Positions 1 to 7,158 are shown, counted from the first letter of the stretch. The stretch is DNA of 9,708 nucleotides from JBOFCO01 sp051646105 (GCA_051646105.1 JBOFCO010000156.1:1-9708), one strand, 5' to 3'. Notes: generated by a model from the letters alone, not told the origin. Numbers and translations are program-made.

Positions 1-1
1 C

Positions 2-718
2 CCGTCGCGCCGCACTCCGATCATCACCTATGTGCTGATCGCCCTGAATGTGCTGGTCTTTTTCTATACGCTCGCCCAGTCCGAGACAGAGGTGATGCTG
101 CGGGCCTTTTACGACGACTGGGCCATGATCCCGGCCGAGGTCACGCAGGGCCAGGACCTGCATTCGGTGCTAAGCTCGATGTTCCTGCATGGCGGATGGG
201 CACATCTTGGCGGCAACATGCTGTTCCTGTGGATCTTCGGCGACAACATGGAAGACGAGATGGGCCATGTAGGCTTTCTGCTGTTCTATTTGCTGGGCGG
301 GCTTGCGGCGGCGGCCACACATGTTCTTGCCGATCCTGCATCGCCCATTCCCACGGTCGGGGCCTCGGGTGCCATCGCGGCGGTGATGGGGGGCTACCTG
401 CTGCTGTTTCCGAAGGCGCGGGTCGATGTGCTGTTCATCTTCATCGTGATCTTCCGCATCATCCCGGTACCGGCCTGGATCATGCTGGCCCTGTGGTTCG
501 GATTGCAGATATTCAGTGGCGTCGGAATGGATGCCAGCACCGGTGGCGTTGCCTACTGGGCGCATGCGGGTGGTTTCGTTGCAGGTTTGCTGATGACCGT
601 ACCTATCTGGATGCGGCGGGGCGCAACCGCCTTTTGGCAGCGCAACGAAGGACATCCCCCGCATGAGGAAACGCACTATCGCCGCACGAGCATCCCCGTC
701 GTGCCGCGCGGGCGCTGA
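2..718 (+). CDS. Rhomboid-family intramembrane serine protease (5' end outside window)
   Basis: The reading frame is open to the left edge, so the real start lies upstream; a GTG at 32 is internal to the frame and not a credible start because the residues before it (RRTPIITYVLIALNVLVF) continue the usual rhomboid first membrane segment. Counting from the GTG codon as residue 1, the family landmarks are the HGGWAHLGGNMLFLWIFGDN block (53-72), the catalytic-serine motif GASGA (Ser112, codon at 365-367) and the catalytic histidine in HAGG (His178). Several hydrophobic segments (about 1-14, 62-70, 80-98, 110-126, 132-160, 176-193) fit a six-helix rhomboid core followed by a short polar C-terminal tail. 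Rhomboids cleave transmembrane substrates within the inner membrane; the substrate cannot be told from sequence. The gene converges on the SuhB-like gene with only 17 bp between stop codons. Confidence 0.92.
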   Translation, partial: PSRRTPIITYVLIALNVLVFFYTLAQSETEVMLRAFYDDWAMIPAEVTQGQDLHSVLSSMFLHGGWAHLGGNMLFLWIFGDNMEDEMGHVGFLLFYLLGGLAAAATHVLADPASPIPTVGASGAIAAVMGGYLLLFPKARVDVLFIFIVIFRIIPVPAWIMLALWFGLQIFSGVGMDASTGGVAYWAHAGGFVAGLLMTVPIWMRRGATAFWQRNEGHPPHEETHYRRTSIPVVPRGR

Positions 719-735
719 CTCCCCGACGCGGACCG

Positions 736-1524
736 TCAGGCGTTGCGGATCAGATTGGTAAAAGTCGCAAAGATCTCGGCGTTGGACGCAATCAGGTGAC
801 CATCCTCCATCGGGTGCCCCCCGTCGCGCACAGGCCCGATAAATCCGCCTGCCTCACGCACAAGGATCAGTCCGGCCGCCATGTCCCAAGGCTTCAGCCG
901 CCGCTCCCAGAAACCGTCGAACCGCCCGGCTGCGACATAAGCCAGATCAAGCGCCGCGCTGCCCCAGGACCGTACCCCGGCGCAGGCCGGTAGCAGCCGC
1001 GCGAAATCCTGCAAAGTCGCGGGCAATGTCCCCTGCCCCGAAGGCGGCACGCTGGTTGCGAAGACCGACTCTGCCAGAACCTTGCGGCCTGAAACACGCA
1101 GACGTGTGTCGTTCATCCAGGCGCCCATGCCTTTTTCGGCGAAATACATTTCGTCCTTGGCCGCGTCGAACACCAGACCAGAAACGATTTCCCCCTTGTG
1201 TTCCAGCGCAATGGAAATCGCCCAGTGCGGCAGCCCATGCAGAAAGTTCGTGGTGCCATCCAGCGGATCGACAATCCAGCGCCGGGTCGGGTCCTCGCCC
1301 GCCTCCTCGCCGGTCTCCTCTCCCAGCCAGCCATAGGAAGGCCGCCCGCCGCGCAGCTCTTCCTTGATGATCCGCTCAGCCTCGCGGTCAGCCTTGGTCA
1401 CGAAATCCCCGGCACCCTTCAGCGAAACCTGAAGGTTCTCCACCTCGCGGAAATCCTTGACCAGCGCACGCGCCGCCTTGCGGGCGGCTTTTATCATCAG
1501 GTTCAGGTTGGCGCTGCCTTGCAT
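736..1524 (-). CDS. suhB: Inositol monophosphatase family protein, SuhB-like
   Basis: The 262-residue protein has the normal length and all metal-binding motifs of the Mg2+-dependent inositol monophosphatase family: GEE (68-70), the DPLDGTTNF block (86-94, metal ligands Asp86 and Asp89) and WDMAAG (213-218, Asp214). The segments DFVTKADREAE (40-50) and SAALDLAYVAAG (189-200) closely resemble E. coli SuhB. The expected activity is hydrolysis of inositol-1-phosphate or related sugar phosphates in the cytosol; SuhB of E. coli also acts in rRNA transcription antitermination, and which role applies here is not shown. The start is supported by a GAGGAG Shine-Dalgarno (complement of 1531-1536) six bases before the ATG. 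It is transcribed divergently from the LacI-type regulator gene and looks like a single-gene unit rather than part of the sugar operon. Confidence 0.93.
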   Translation of the reverse strand: MQGSANLNLMIKAARKAARALVKDFREVENLQVSLKGAGDFVTKADREAERIIKEELRGGRPSYGWLGEETGEEAGEDPTRRWIVDPLDGTTNFLHGLPHWAISIALEHKGEIVSGLVFDAAKDEMYFAEKGMGAWMNDTRLRVSGRKVLAESVFATSVPPSGQGTLPATLQDFARLLPACAGVRSWGSAALDLAYVAAGRFDGFWERRLKPWDMAAGLILVREAGGFIGPVRDGGHPMEDGHLIASNAEIFATFTNLIRNA

Positions 1525-1551
1525 CGCGGGCTCCTCATCGGTCAGGGCGTG

Positions 1552-1580
1552 GCTATACTTGGCCGGGGATCGGATGGAAA
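1552..1580 (-). promoter_or_regulatory. Possible sigma-70 promoter of the suhB-like gene
   Basis: On the minus strand a TTTCCA (complement of 1575-1580) and a TATAGC (complement of 1552-1557) are separated by exactly 17 bp, each matching 4 of 6 consensus bases. Transcription would begin near 1545, about 20 nt before the ATG at 1524. This is a weak match in a GC-rich genome and is offered as a candidate only. Confidence 0.3.
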
Positions 1581-1622
1581 GACCGGATCGCGGGATGGGC
1601 GCACCACCACGGCGATGTCACC

Positions 1623-1640
1623 ATCCGAAATGTTTCGGAT
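1623..1640. promoter_or_regulatory. LacI-type operator in front of thuR (probable autoregulatory site)
   Basis: ATCCGAAATGTTTCGGAT is an 18-bp inverted repeat: both 8-bp half-sites (ATCCGAAA/TTTCGGAT) are perfect, and only the central TG breaks symmetry. It differs at one base from the 17-bp site at the thuE promoter (2836-2852), so the same protein very likely binds both. It lies 67 bp before the preferred TTG start of the regulator and overlaps two in-frame ATG-region starts (1618, 1630), which argues that those are not used. The palindrome with a central pyrimidine-G fits operators of LacI-family proteins. Confidence 0.78.
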
Positions 1641-1694
1641 TGCCGAAGGCAAGGCATATCGTGCAATCTGCGCCGCAACCGATTGCGCAAGGAT

Positions 1695-1700
1695 CAGGAA
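1695..1700 (+). promoter_or_regulatory. Shine-Dalgarno deciding the TTG start of thuR
   Basis: CAGGAA ends seven bases before the TTG at 1708, with a second purine-rich AAGGA at 1689-1693. No comparable ribosome-binding sequence precedes the upstream in-frame ATGs at 1618 or 1630. Starting at this TTG gives MATLKDIARHLDLS, the standard beginning of a LacI-family protein. Confidence 0.6.
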
Positions 1701-1707
1701 CGCCGCC

Positions 1708-2733
1708 TTGGCCACGCTGAAGGACATCGCCCGCCACCTGGACCTGTCGATTACTCAGGTCAGCAGGGCATTGAACGACCATTCCGACGTAAACGAGGAA
1801 ACCCGTGAAAGGGTGAAGGCCACGGCGCAGGCCCTGCACTACCAACCCAACCTGTCAGCGCGCAAACTGGTATCCGGACGGTCGGATATGGTTGGGCTTG
1901 TTGTGCCGCAAACGATGGACCGGGGTGCCGACGGGCTATTCCTGGAAACCATCGCCGGGCTGTCGACACAGTTTTCCGGAAGGGGAATGCAGTTTGTCCT
2001 GCACATGATGCAGGAAAGCGAGCCCGTTCTGCAGGTTTATCGCAAGCTGATCGGTACAGGCGCGCTGGACGGCTTTGTGCTGATCGATCCCTTTGACGCC
2101 GATCCGCGTATCGAGTTTCTTCAGGCGGGGAATGTCCCCTTTGTCCTGCATGGCCGAACCTATCCCCAAGCGGATTACCCTTTCTTCGACATCGACAACG
2201 AAGGCATCGGCTATGCCCTGACCCAACATCTGACCAAGCAAGGTCACAGGCGCATTGCCATGATCACGGGGATGCACGGGCGCACCTATGTCTCTGCCCG
2301 CCACCGCGGTTATCTGCGCGCCTTGGCAGAGGTAGGGGTCACTGAAAACCCCGCCTATTGCCACTACGGCATTATGGACGAGGCACATGGTCTGATTTCC
2401 ACGATTCAGCTTTGCGCCGATGCTGCTACGCGCCCGACCGCCATCATCTGCTCCAACGTAAGGATCGCCAAAGGGGTCTATGAGGCGCTGGATTCGCTGC
2501 GACTGCCGATCCCTTCGGCCATATCGGTCGTTGCGCATGACGACCATCTGCCACATCTGCGCGCATCGGCCTTCTTTCCGGCACTGACCGTGACCAAGGC
2601 ACCGCTGCGAGACAGCTGGAAACCCCTGGCCGATTTCCTCGCTGGCGCTGTAGAGGGGCGCTCCCGTTCGGAATTACAGCTTGTCGGTCCTTATGAGTTC
2701 ATTGTGCGAAACTCTGTCGCTTCGGCACCCTGA
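1708..2733 (+). CDS. thuR: LacI-family transcriptional regulator, ThuR/AglR-like
   Basis: With the TTG start the protein has 341 residues, typical for the LacI family. Residues 2-25 (TLKDIARHLDLSITQVSRAL) are the N-terminal helix-turn-helix and 45-54 (YQPNLSARKL) the hinge helix that inserts into the operator minor groove. The remainder is a periplasmic-binding-protein-like effector domain beginning MVGLVVP (61-67) and including GHRRIAMITG and a late ISVVAHDDH segment. Established family behaviour is repression of sugar genes, relieved by the sugar. Here the gene lies directly upstream of, and in the same direction as, a disaccharide ABC transporter operon, with matching palindromes before both. 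I infer that it represses the thu operon and itself. The frame stays open upstream to 1198, but that extension runs antisense through suhB and lacks coding character. The effector sugar is not readable from sequence; an AglR-like alpha-glucoside regulator is the main alternative name. Confidence 0.88.
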   Translation: MATLKDIARHLDLSITQVSRALNDHSDVNEETRERVKATAQALHYQPNLSARKLVSGRSDMVGLVVPQTMDRGADGLFLETIAGLSTQFSGRGMQFVLHMMQESEPVLQVYRKLIGTGALDGFVLIDPFDADPRIEFLQAGNVPFVLHGRTYPQADYPFFDIDNEGIGYALTQHLTKQGHRRIAMITGMHGRTYVSARHRGYLRALAEVGVTENPAYCHYGIMDEAHGLISTIQLCADAATRPTAIICSNVRIAKGVYEALDSLRLPIPSAISVVAHDDHLPHLRASAFFPALTVTKAPLRDSWKPLADFLAGAVEGRSRSELQLVGPYEFIVRNSVASAP

Positions 2734-2806
2734 CCGTTCCTGCCCCTTCCCAGAATCCTTCGCATCTGCTGGCGCGCCGCATCCTCCGCCCTTTGTGACA
2801 GAATCG

Positions 2807-2834
2807 TTGACAGACACAGGAAGCGTGGTAGGTT
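2807..2834 (+). promoter_or_regulatory. Promoter of the thuEFGKAB operon
   Basis: A perfect -35 hexamer TTGACA (2807-2812) is followed after 16 bp by TAGGTT (2829-2834), a weak -10 matching 3 of 6 bases. Transcription would start near 2841, inside the operator at 2836-2851, and leave a leader of about 83 nt. A strong -35, poor -10 and operator over the start site are the expected arrangement for a repressed sugar operon. Confidence 0.6.
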
Positions 2835-2835
2835 T

Positions 2836-2852
2836 TCCGAAACGTTTCGGAT
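2836..2852. promoter_or_regulatory. LacI-type operator at the thuE promoter
   Basis: TCCGAAACGTTTCGGA (2836-2851) is a perfect 16-bp palindrome with the central CG characteristic of LacI-family operators. Including T2852, it matches the site before thuR (1624-1640) in 16 of 17 positions. It begins one base after the predicted -10, so bound repressor would block polymerase at the start site. Confidence 0.85.
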
Positions 2853-2885
2853 AAGGGTTCGGGCGTTTTGAGAAGGTCTAAATGA

Positions 2886-2901
2886 CGGCACCGCAGTGCC
2901 G
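2886..2901 (+). other. Small stem-loop in the thuE leader
   Basis: CGGCAC and GTGCCG form a 6-bp perfect stem with a CGCA tetraloop, ending ten bases before the thuE Shine-Dalgarno (from 2912). It may shape the 5' leader of the mRNA; no regulatory role is demonstrated. It also covers an upstream in-frame ATG (2882) that I reject as the start. Confidence 0.35.
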
Positions 2902-2923
2902 ATGTTTTCTTGGGAGGAAAGCA

Positions 2924-4207
2924 ATGACCACTACTCTGAAGAGCCGGGCATTTCGCTCGGTCGCTGTTGCTGCAATCGCAGCGACCTTTTCTGCGCCTAT
3001 GGCCATGGCGGATGAACTTTTCTACGTCTCTGGCGCCGTAGGTGCCGCAGTAGAAAACTTCGGCGCGCTGGTGAAGCCGTGGGAGGAAGCCACCGGCCAC
3101 AAGGTGACCATGGTTCCGATGCCGGCATCCACGTCGGACCAATTCGGTCAGTATCGGTTGTGGCTGGCCGCAGGTTCGGCTGACATCGACCTCTACCAGA
3201 CTGACGTGATCTGGGCGCCGCAGCTTGCCGATCACTTCGTCGACCTGACCGAAGCCGCCAAGGATCTGGCACCGACGCACTTCCCGTCGATCATTGAATC
3301 GCAGACCGTGAACGGCAAGCTTGTCGCCCTGCCGATCTTTACCGATGCACCCGCACTGTATTACCGCAAGGACCTGCTGGAAAAGTATGGCGTTGAAGTT
3401 CCGAAAACCTGGGAAGAACTGACCGTCGCCGCCCAGAAGATTCAGGACGGCGAGCGTGCCGACGGCAAAGGCGATTTCTGGGGCTTCGTCTGGCAAGGCA
3501 ACGCTTATGAAGGCCTGACCTGCGATGCGCTGGAATGGGTCAAGTCGCACGGCGGCGGCCAGATCGTCGAAGCCGATGGCAGTGTCTCGATCTTCAACGA
3601 CAATGCCGTCAAGGCGCTGGAACAGGCGAAGTCCTGGGTTGGCACCATCTCTCCCGAAGGCGTTCTGGCCTATCAGGAAGAAGAAGCCCGCGGTGTCTGG
3701 CAGACCGGCAATGCCGCTTTCATGCGCAACTGGCCCTATGCCTATGGTCTGGGCAATGGCGATGACTCGGCCGTGAAAGGCCTGTTCGCTGTCACCACCC
3801 TGCCGACCGCCGGTGGTGATACCACCTCGGCCGCAACGCTTGGCGGCTGGAACGTGGCCGTGTCGAAATACTCGACCAAGCAGGAAGCGGCGATCAGCCT
3901 TGCACTGTATCTGGCAGGGCCAGAGGCGCAGAAGCAGCGTGCGATCAACGAATCGAACCTGCCCACGATCCAGGCGCTGTATGACGACGCCGACATCGCT
4001 GCCGCACAGCCGATCATCCCGCAGTGGAAAGAGGTGTTCCTGAACGCGGTTCCGCGGCCGTCGGCCCCGACACTGGGCAAATACAACGAAGTTTCGGCCA
4101 AGTTCTGGTCGGCAGTTCATGCCACGCTTTCCGGCAACGGCTCTGCCGCCGAAAATCTGGAACTGCTGCAAGCCGATCTGGAAGAGCTGAAAGGCTCCGC
4201 CTGGTAA
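2924..4207 (+). CDS. thuE: ABC transporter sugar-binding protein, ThuE-like (periplasmic)
   Basis: The start at 2924 follows a strong GGGAGGAAA (2912-2920) and yields a clean signal peptide: basic N-terminus (LKSRAFRS), a hydrophobic core and AMA/DE cleavage after residue 29. An in-frame ATG at 2882 would add 14 residues and spoil the signal. The 427-residue precursor has the extracellular solute-binding protein family 1 look: WEEATGHKV, SADIDLYQTDVIWAPQLADHF, ALPIFTDAPALYYRKDLLEKYG, VWQTGNAAFMRNWPYAYGLG and TLGGWNVAVSK. It would capture the sugar in the periplasm and hand it to ThuFG. Resemblance to the trehalose/maltose/sucrose binding proteins of rhizobial thu operons, together with the adjacent thuA and thuB, supports the name; the exact ligand cannot be fixed by reading. 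It is the first gene of the operon and is followed by a strong hairpin, consistent with higher expression than the permeases. Confidence 0.9.
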   Translation: MTTTLKSRAFRSVAVAAIAATFSAPMAMADELFYVSGAVGAAVENFGALVKPWEEATGHKVTMVPMPASTSDQFGQYRLWLAAGSADIDLYQTDVIWAPQLADHFVDLTEAAKDLAPTHFPSIIESQTVNGKLVALPIFTDAPALYYRKDLLEKYGVEVPKTWEELTVAAQKIQDGERADGKGDFWGFVWQGNAYEGLTCDALEWVKSHGGGQIVEADGSVSIFNDNAVKALEQAKSWVGTISPEGVLAYQEEEARGVWQTGNAAFMRNWPYAYGLGNGDDSAVKGLFAVTTLPTAGGDTTSAATLGGWNVAVSKYSTKQEAAISLALYLAGPEAQKQRAINESNLPTIQALYDDADIAAAQPIIPQWKEVFLNAVPRPSAPTLGKYNEVSAKFWSAVHATLSGNGSAAENLELLQADLEELKGSAW

Positions 4208-4229
4208 GCCCGTCCTCCCGGGCATGAAG

Positions 4230-4259
4230 GGGAAGCGGGCGTGAGAATGCCCGCTTCCC
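4230..4259 (+). other. Intercistronic hairpin between thuE and thuF
   Basis: GGGAAGCGGGC (4230-4240) pairs perfectly over 11 bp with GCCCGCTTCCC (4249-4259) around an 8-nt loop. No T-run follows, so it is not a classical terminator. A smaller stem (GCCCG 4208-4212 with CGGGC 4219-4223) precedes it right after the thuE stop. Such hairpins after binding-protein genes are known to stabilise the upstream mRNA segment or to attenuate downstream transcription, giving excess binding protein over membrane components. Confidence 0.75.
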
Positions 4260-4306
4260 GCTAAATCCGTCCGCGCAAACGTGCGACGATGAAATGGGGG
4301 ACTTCC

Positions 4307-5269
4307 ATGTCACAATCCGGCACGACCTATGTGAACGAGGGCCGCAGTCTGCAACAGCAGCGCGCCCGCGCCGCCTTCTGGTTTCTGGCCCCGATGCTTC
4401 TGGCGCTTTTCTGCGTCGCAGCCTGGCCGCTGTTCCGAACGATTTACTTTTCGTTCACCAACACGACGCTGAACGATCTTTATGGCGGCGAGTGGATCGG
4501 CATCGACAATTACCTGTCCTGGCGTACCCTGGAATCGGGCCGCACGATCTGGCGCGGAACACTGGTCGATCCGGCGTGGTGGAACGCCGTATGGAACACG
4601 GTGCGCTTCGCCTTTGTTTCAGTGGCCTTCGAAACCGTGCTGGGGCTGATTGTGGCGCTGGTGCTGAACGCCGAGTTCAAGGGCCGCGGGCTTGTGCGCG
4701 CCGCTATCCTGATCCCCTGGGCGATCCCGACCATCGTTTCCGCAAAGATGTGGGCCTGGATGCTGAACGACCAGTTCGGGATCATCAACGATGTATTCCT
4801 CAAACTCGGTCTCATCGATCAAAAGATCGCCTGGACCGCCAGCACCGACACGGCGATGCTGGCCGTGCTGATCGTCGATATCTGGAAAACCACGCCCTTC
4901 ATGGCGCTGCTCTGTCTTGCCGGGCTTCAGATGATCCCCCGCGACATCTACGAAGCCGCCAAGGTCGATGGCATCCATCCGGTCAAGGTGTTCTTCAGGG
5001 TCACGCTGCCGCTGGTTCGCCCGGCGCTGATGGTCGCTGTCATCTTCCGCATGCTCGACGCGCTGCGCATCTTTGATCTGGTCTATGTGCTGACGCCAAA
5101 CTCGGCGGCCACGAAAACCATGTCGGTCATCAGCCGCGAGAACATGATCGACTTCGACAAATTCGCCTATGGCTCGGCGCAATCGACGCTGCTGTTCGCG
5201 ATCATCGCGATCTTCGTGTCGCTCTATATCTGGCTGGGCAAGGTGGATCTTTCCGGGGGGGGCAAGTGA
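4307..5269 (+). CDS. thuF: ABC sugar transporter permease, MalF-type (ThuF-like)
   Basis: The 320-residue inner-membrane protein shows about six hydrophobic segments (roughly 22-45, 95-121, 130-152, 182-206, 238-258, 290-311). The binding-protein-dependent permease EAA loop, EAAKVDGIHPVKVFF...LP, at about 216-235 docks onto the ATPase. I prefer the ATG at 4307 because GGGGGA (4296-4301) sits five bases before it; the in-frame ATG at 4289 adds six residues and has no Shine-Dalgarno. It would form the translocation pore with the next gene product. The 3' end contains an uninterrupted run of eight G (5255-5262) encoding SGGG, which doubles as the ribosome-binding region of the following permease. 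Confidence 0.9.
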   Translation: MSQSGTTYVNEGRSLQQQRARAAFWFLAPMLLALFCVAAWPLFRTIYFSFTNTTLNDLYGGEWIGIDNYLSWRTLESGRTIWRGTLVDPAWWNAVWNTVRFAFVSVAFETVLGLIVALVLNAEFKGRGLVRAAILIPWAIPTIVSAKMWAWMLNDQFGIINDVFLKLGLIDQKIAWTASTDTAMLAVLIVDIWKTTPFMALLCLAGLQMIPRDIYEAAKVDGIHPVKVFFRVTLPLVRPALMVAVIFRMLDALRIFDLVYVLTPNSAATKTMSVISRENMIDFDKFAYGSAQSTLLFAIIAIFVSLYIWLGKVDLSGGGK

Positions 5270-6102
5270 TGACCGCCATGGATATTGTGAAAACCGTCGC
5301 CTTCTACGCTCTGGTTGTGGTTATCGTCGTCTTTTCGGTATTTCCGTTCTACTACGCGCTTGTCACAAGCTTTGCGACCGGCACGGAACTGTTCAAGGTC
5401 AACTACATTCCGAAAAGCTTCGATCTTTCGAACTACAAGGCAGTGCTGACCAATGGCACCTTCCCGCGAAACCTTCTGAACTCTGTCTTCATCGCCTCGA
5501 CCACGGTGCTGTTCGCATTGTTTCTGGCGGTGACGGCGGCCTATGCGCTGGCACGGGTGCGGTTCCGGGGGCGCGGCCTGCTGCTGATGACAATCCTTGC
5601 GGTGTCGATGTTCCCGCAGATCGCCGTGCTGGCCGGCCTGTTCGAACTGGTGCGCTTCCTTGGTATCTTCAACACTCCCTGGGCGATGATCCTGTCTTAT
5701 GTGATCTTTACCCTGCCCTTTACGGTCTGGGTTCTGACCACCTTCATGCGCGACCTGCCGATGGAAATCGAAGAGGCCGCCATCGTCGACGGTGCAACAC
5801 CCTGGGTCATCATCAGCAAGGTCTTCATGCCGCTGCTGTGGCCAGCACTGGTCACCACCGGACTGCTCGCCTTTATCGGGGCCTGGAACGAATTCCTGTT
5901 CGCGCTGACCTTCACCAGTTCGGAAACGACGCGGACGGTGCCGGTGGCCATCGCGCTGCTGTCGGGCGCATCGCAACAGGAAATCCCCTGGGGTCCGATC
6001 ATGGCGGCCTCGATCATCGTGACGGTGCCGCTTATCGTGCTCGTCCTCATTTTCCAACGCAAGATCGTGGCGGGTCTGACCGCCGGCGGCGTGAAGGGTT
6101 GA
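5269..6102 (+). CDS. thuG: ABC sugar transporter permease, MalG-type (ThuG-like)
   Basis: This is the 277-residue partner permease, with an N-terminal membrane segment (about 8-33) and further hydrophobic stretches near 72-95, 103-128, 136-158, 190-212 and 244-262. The EAA loop (EEAAIVDGATPWVIISKVFMP, from about 168) is intact, and the C-terminus RKIVAGLTAGGVKG is typical of MalG-type proteins. The ATG at 5269 overlaps the thuF TGA by one base (TGATG), a translational-coupling junction; a GTG at 5266 and an ATG at 5278 are alternatives. The G-run ending six bases earlier serves as Shine-Dalgarno. Confidence 0.9.
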   Translation: MTAMDIVKTVAFYALVVVIVVFSVFPFYYALVTSFATGTELFKVNYIPKSFDLSNYKAVLTNGTFPRNLLNSVFIASTTVLFALFLAVTAAYALARVRFRGRGLLLMTILAVSMFPQIAVLAGLFELVRFLGIFNTPWAMILSYVIFTLPFTVWVLTTFMRDLPMEIEEAAIVDGATPWVIISKVFMPLLWPALVTTGLLAFIGAWNEFLFALTFTSSETTRTVPVAIALLSGASQQEIPWGPIMAASIIVTVPLIVLVLIFQRKIVAGLTAGGVKG

Positions 6103-6106
6103 AATC

Positions 6107-7111
6107 ATGGCAAAGATCGAACTGAAGAACGTCAAGAAATCCTATGGCGCCGTCGATGTCATCAAGGGCGTGGACCTGACCATCAACAAGGGTGAGTTCA
6201 TGGTGTTTGTCGGGCCCTCCGGCTGCGGCAAATCCACCCTGCTGCGCCTGATTTCCGGCCTTGAACAGATCACCAGCGGCGACATGACCTTTGACGGGGA
6301 AAGGGTGAACAACCTTGTGCCGTCCAAGCGTGGCATCGCCATGGTTTTCCAGAGCTATGCGCTGTACCCGCATATGAAGGTCTATGACAACATGGCCTTC
6401 GGCATGAAGCTGGCACAGGCGGGTGAGGACGACATCCGCAAACGGGTGATGGAGGCAGCAAAGCTGCTGCAAATCGATCATCTGCTGGACCGTCTGCCCA
6501 AGGAACTGTCAGGCGGCCAGCGCCAGCGCGTTGCCATCGGCCGGGCGATCGTCCGCGATCCGCGTGTCTTCCTGTTCGACGAACCCCTGTCGAACCTTGA
6601 CGCCGCATTGCGTGTGCAGACCCGTCTGGAAATCGCCAAGCTGCATCATTCCATGGAAAACGTCACGATGATCTACGTGACCCATGACCAGGTCGAAGCG
6701 ATGACGCTGGCTGACAGGATCGCCGTCCTGCGCGACGGCAAGCTGATGCAGGTCGGCACCCCGGCGGAGCTTTACGAAAAGCCGAACTCCATCTTTGTGG
6801 CGGGCTTCATCGGCAGCCCCAAGATGAATTTCCTGACCGGCAAGCTGGCCGCCGATCACAACTGCCACACCCTTGGCATCCGCTCCGAACATATCCAGAT
6901 CGACGACGCCCGTCCCATGTGGCAGGGCGACGTCGTCCATGCCGAGGATCTCGGTTCGGACAACTACCTGTTTGTCGAGGTTGGATCGGACGAACCGATG
7001 ATCGTGCGGCAATCCGGCAAGCTGACCGTGCCCCTTGGCACAAAGGTCGGGTTGTCGCCCCTGCCCGGCCAGCTGCATCGCTTTGACGCGTCGGGCGCAC
7101 CGATCCGCTGA
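6107..7111 (+). CDS. thuK: ABC sugar transporter ATPase, MalK-type (ThuK-like)
   Basis: The 334-residue ATPase has every catalytic element: Walker A GPSGCGKST (36-44), Q-loop Gln82 in VFQSYALYP, signature LSGGQRQR (134-141), Walker B VFLFDE (154-159), D-loop SNLD (162-165) and switch His193 in YVTHDQ. The region after about 215 is a MalK-like regulatory/TOBE portion, including GIRSEHIQID. The start is four bases after the thuG stop with GAAGGG upstream, so the genes are translated together. It would energise ThuFG; MalK-type ATPases can be shared between sugar systems, so additional partners are possible. Confidence 0.93.
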   Translation: MAKIELKNVKKSYGAVDVIKGVDLTINKGEFMVFVGPSGCGKSTLLRLISGLEQITSGDMTFDGERVNNLVPSKRGIAMVFQSYALYPHMKVYDNMAFGMKLAQAGEDDIRKRVMEAAKLLQIDHLLDRLPKELSGGQRQRVAIGRAIVRDPRVFLFDEPLSNLDAALRVQTRLEIAKLHHSMENVTMIYVTHDQVEAMTLADRIAVLRDGKLMQVGTPAELYEKPNSIFVAGFIGSPKMNFLTGKLAADHNCHTLGIRSEHIQIDDARPMWQGDVVHAEDLGSDNYLFVEVGSDEPMIVRQSGKLTVPLGTKVGLSPLPGQLHRFDASGAPIR

Positions 7112-7134
7112 CGCCCTCTCCCCTTCCAGAACCT

Positions 7135-7158
7135 GCCCGTCGCCAGCAGGCGGCGGGC
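7135..7158 (+). other. GC-rich hairpin in the thuK-thuA gap
   Basis: GCCCGTCGCC (7135-7144) pairs with GGCGGCGGGC (7149-7158) over ten base pairs, with one G-U wobble, around an AGCA tetraloop. It ends four bases before the AAGGAG Shine-Dalgarno of thuA (7163-7168). It lies exactly between the transport and enzyme halves of the operon and lacks a T-run. Plausible roles are mRNA stabilisation, partial termination or modulation of thuA translation. Confidence 0.65.

Noticed and set aside
711..742. Possible terminator between the rhomboid and suhB stops
   Set aside because: Only CTGAC/GTCAG (5 bp) pairs, the next bases mismatch, and there is no T-run.
1198..1707. Upstream open extension of the LacI regulator frame (511-codon version)
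   Set aside because: It runs antisense through the well-supported suhB gene, crosses the operator palindrome and gives residues unrelated to LacI N-termini.
1936..2556. 206-codon minus-strand open frame opposite thuR
   Set aside because: It is a shadow of the LacI effector domain with no motif or ribosome-binding site.
2882..2923. Earlier ATG for thuE at 2882
   Set aside because: It lacks a Shine-Dalgarno and would put 14 extra residues in front of a well-formed signal peptide; 2924 has GGGAGGAAA in place.
2699..4225. 508-codon minus-strand open frame
   Set aside because: It is the complement of thuE, which has a signal peptide, Shine-Dalgarno and family motifs; the antisense product has no recognisable motif and is a high-G+C shadow.
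5224..6135. 303-codon minus-strand open frame opposite thuG
   Set aside because: Its product is low-complexity and rich in H, R, D and Q, without domains; it spans the well-supported thuF/thuG/thuK junctions.
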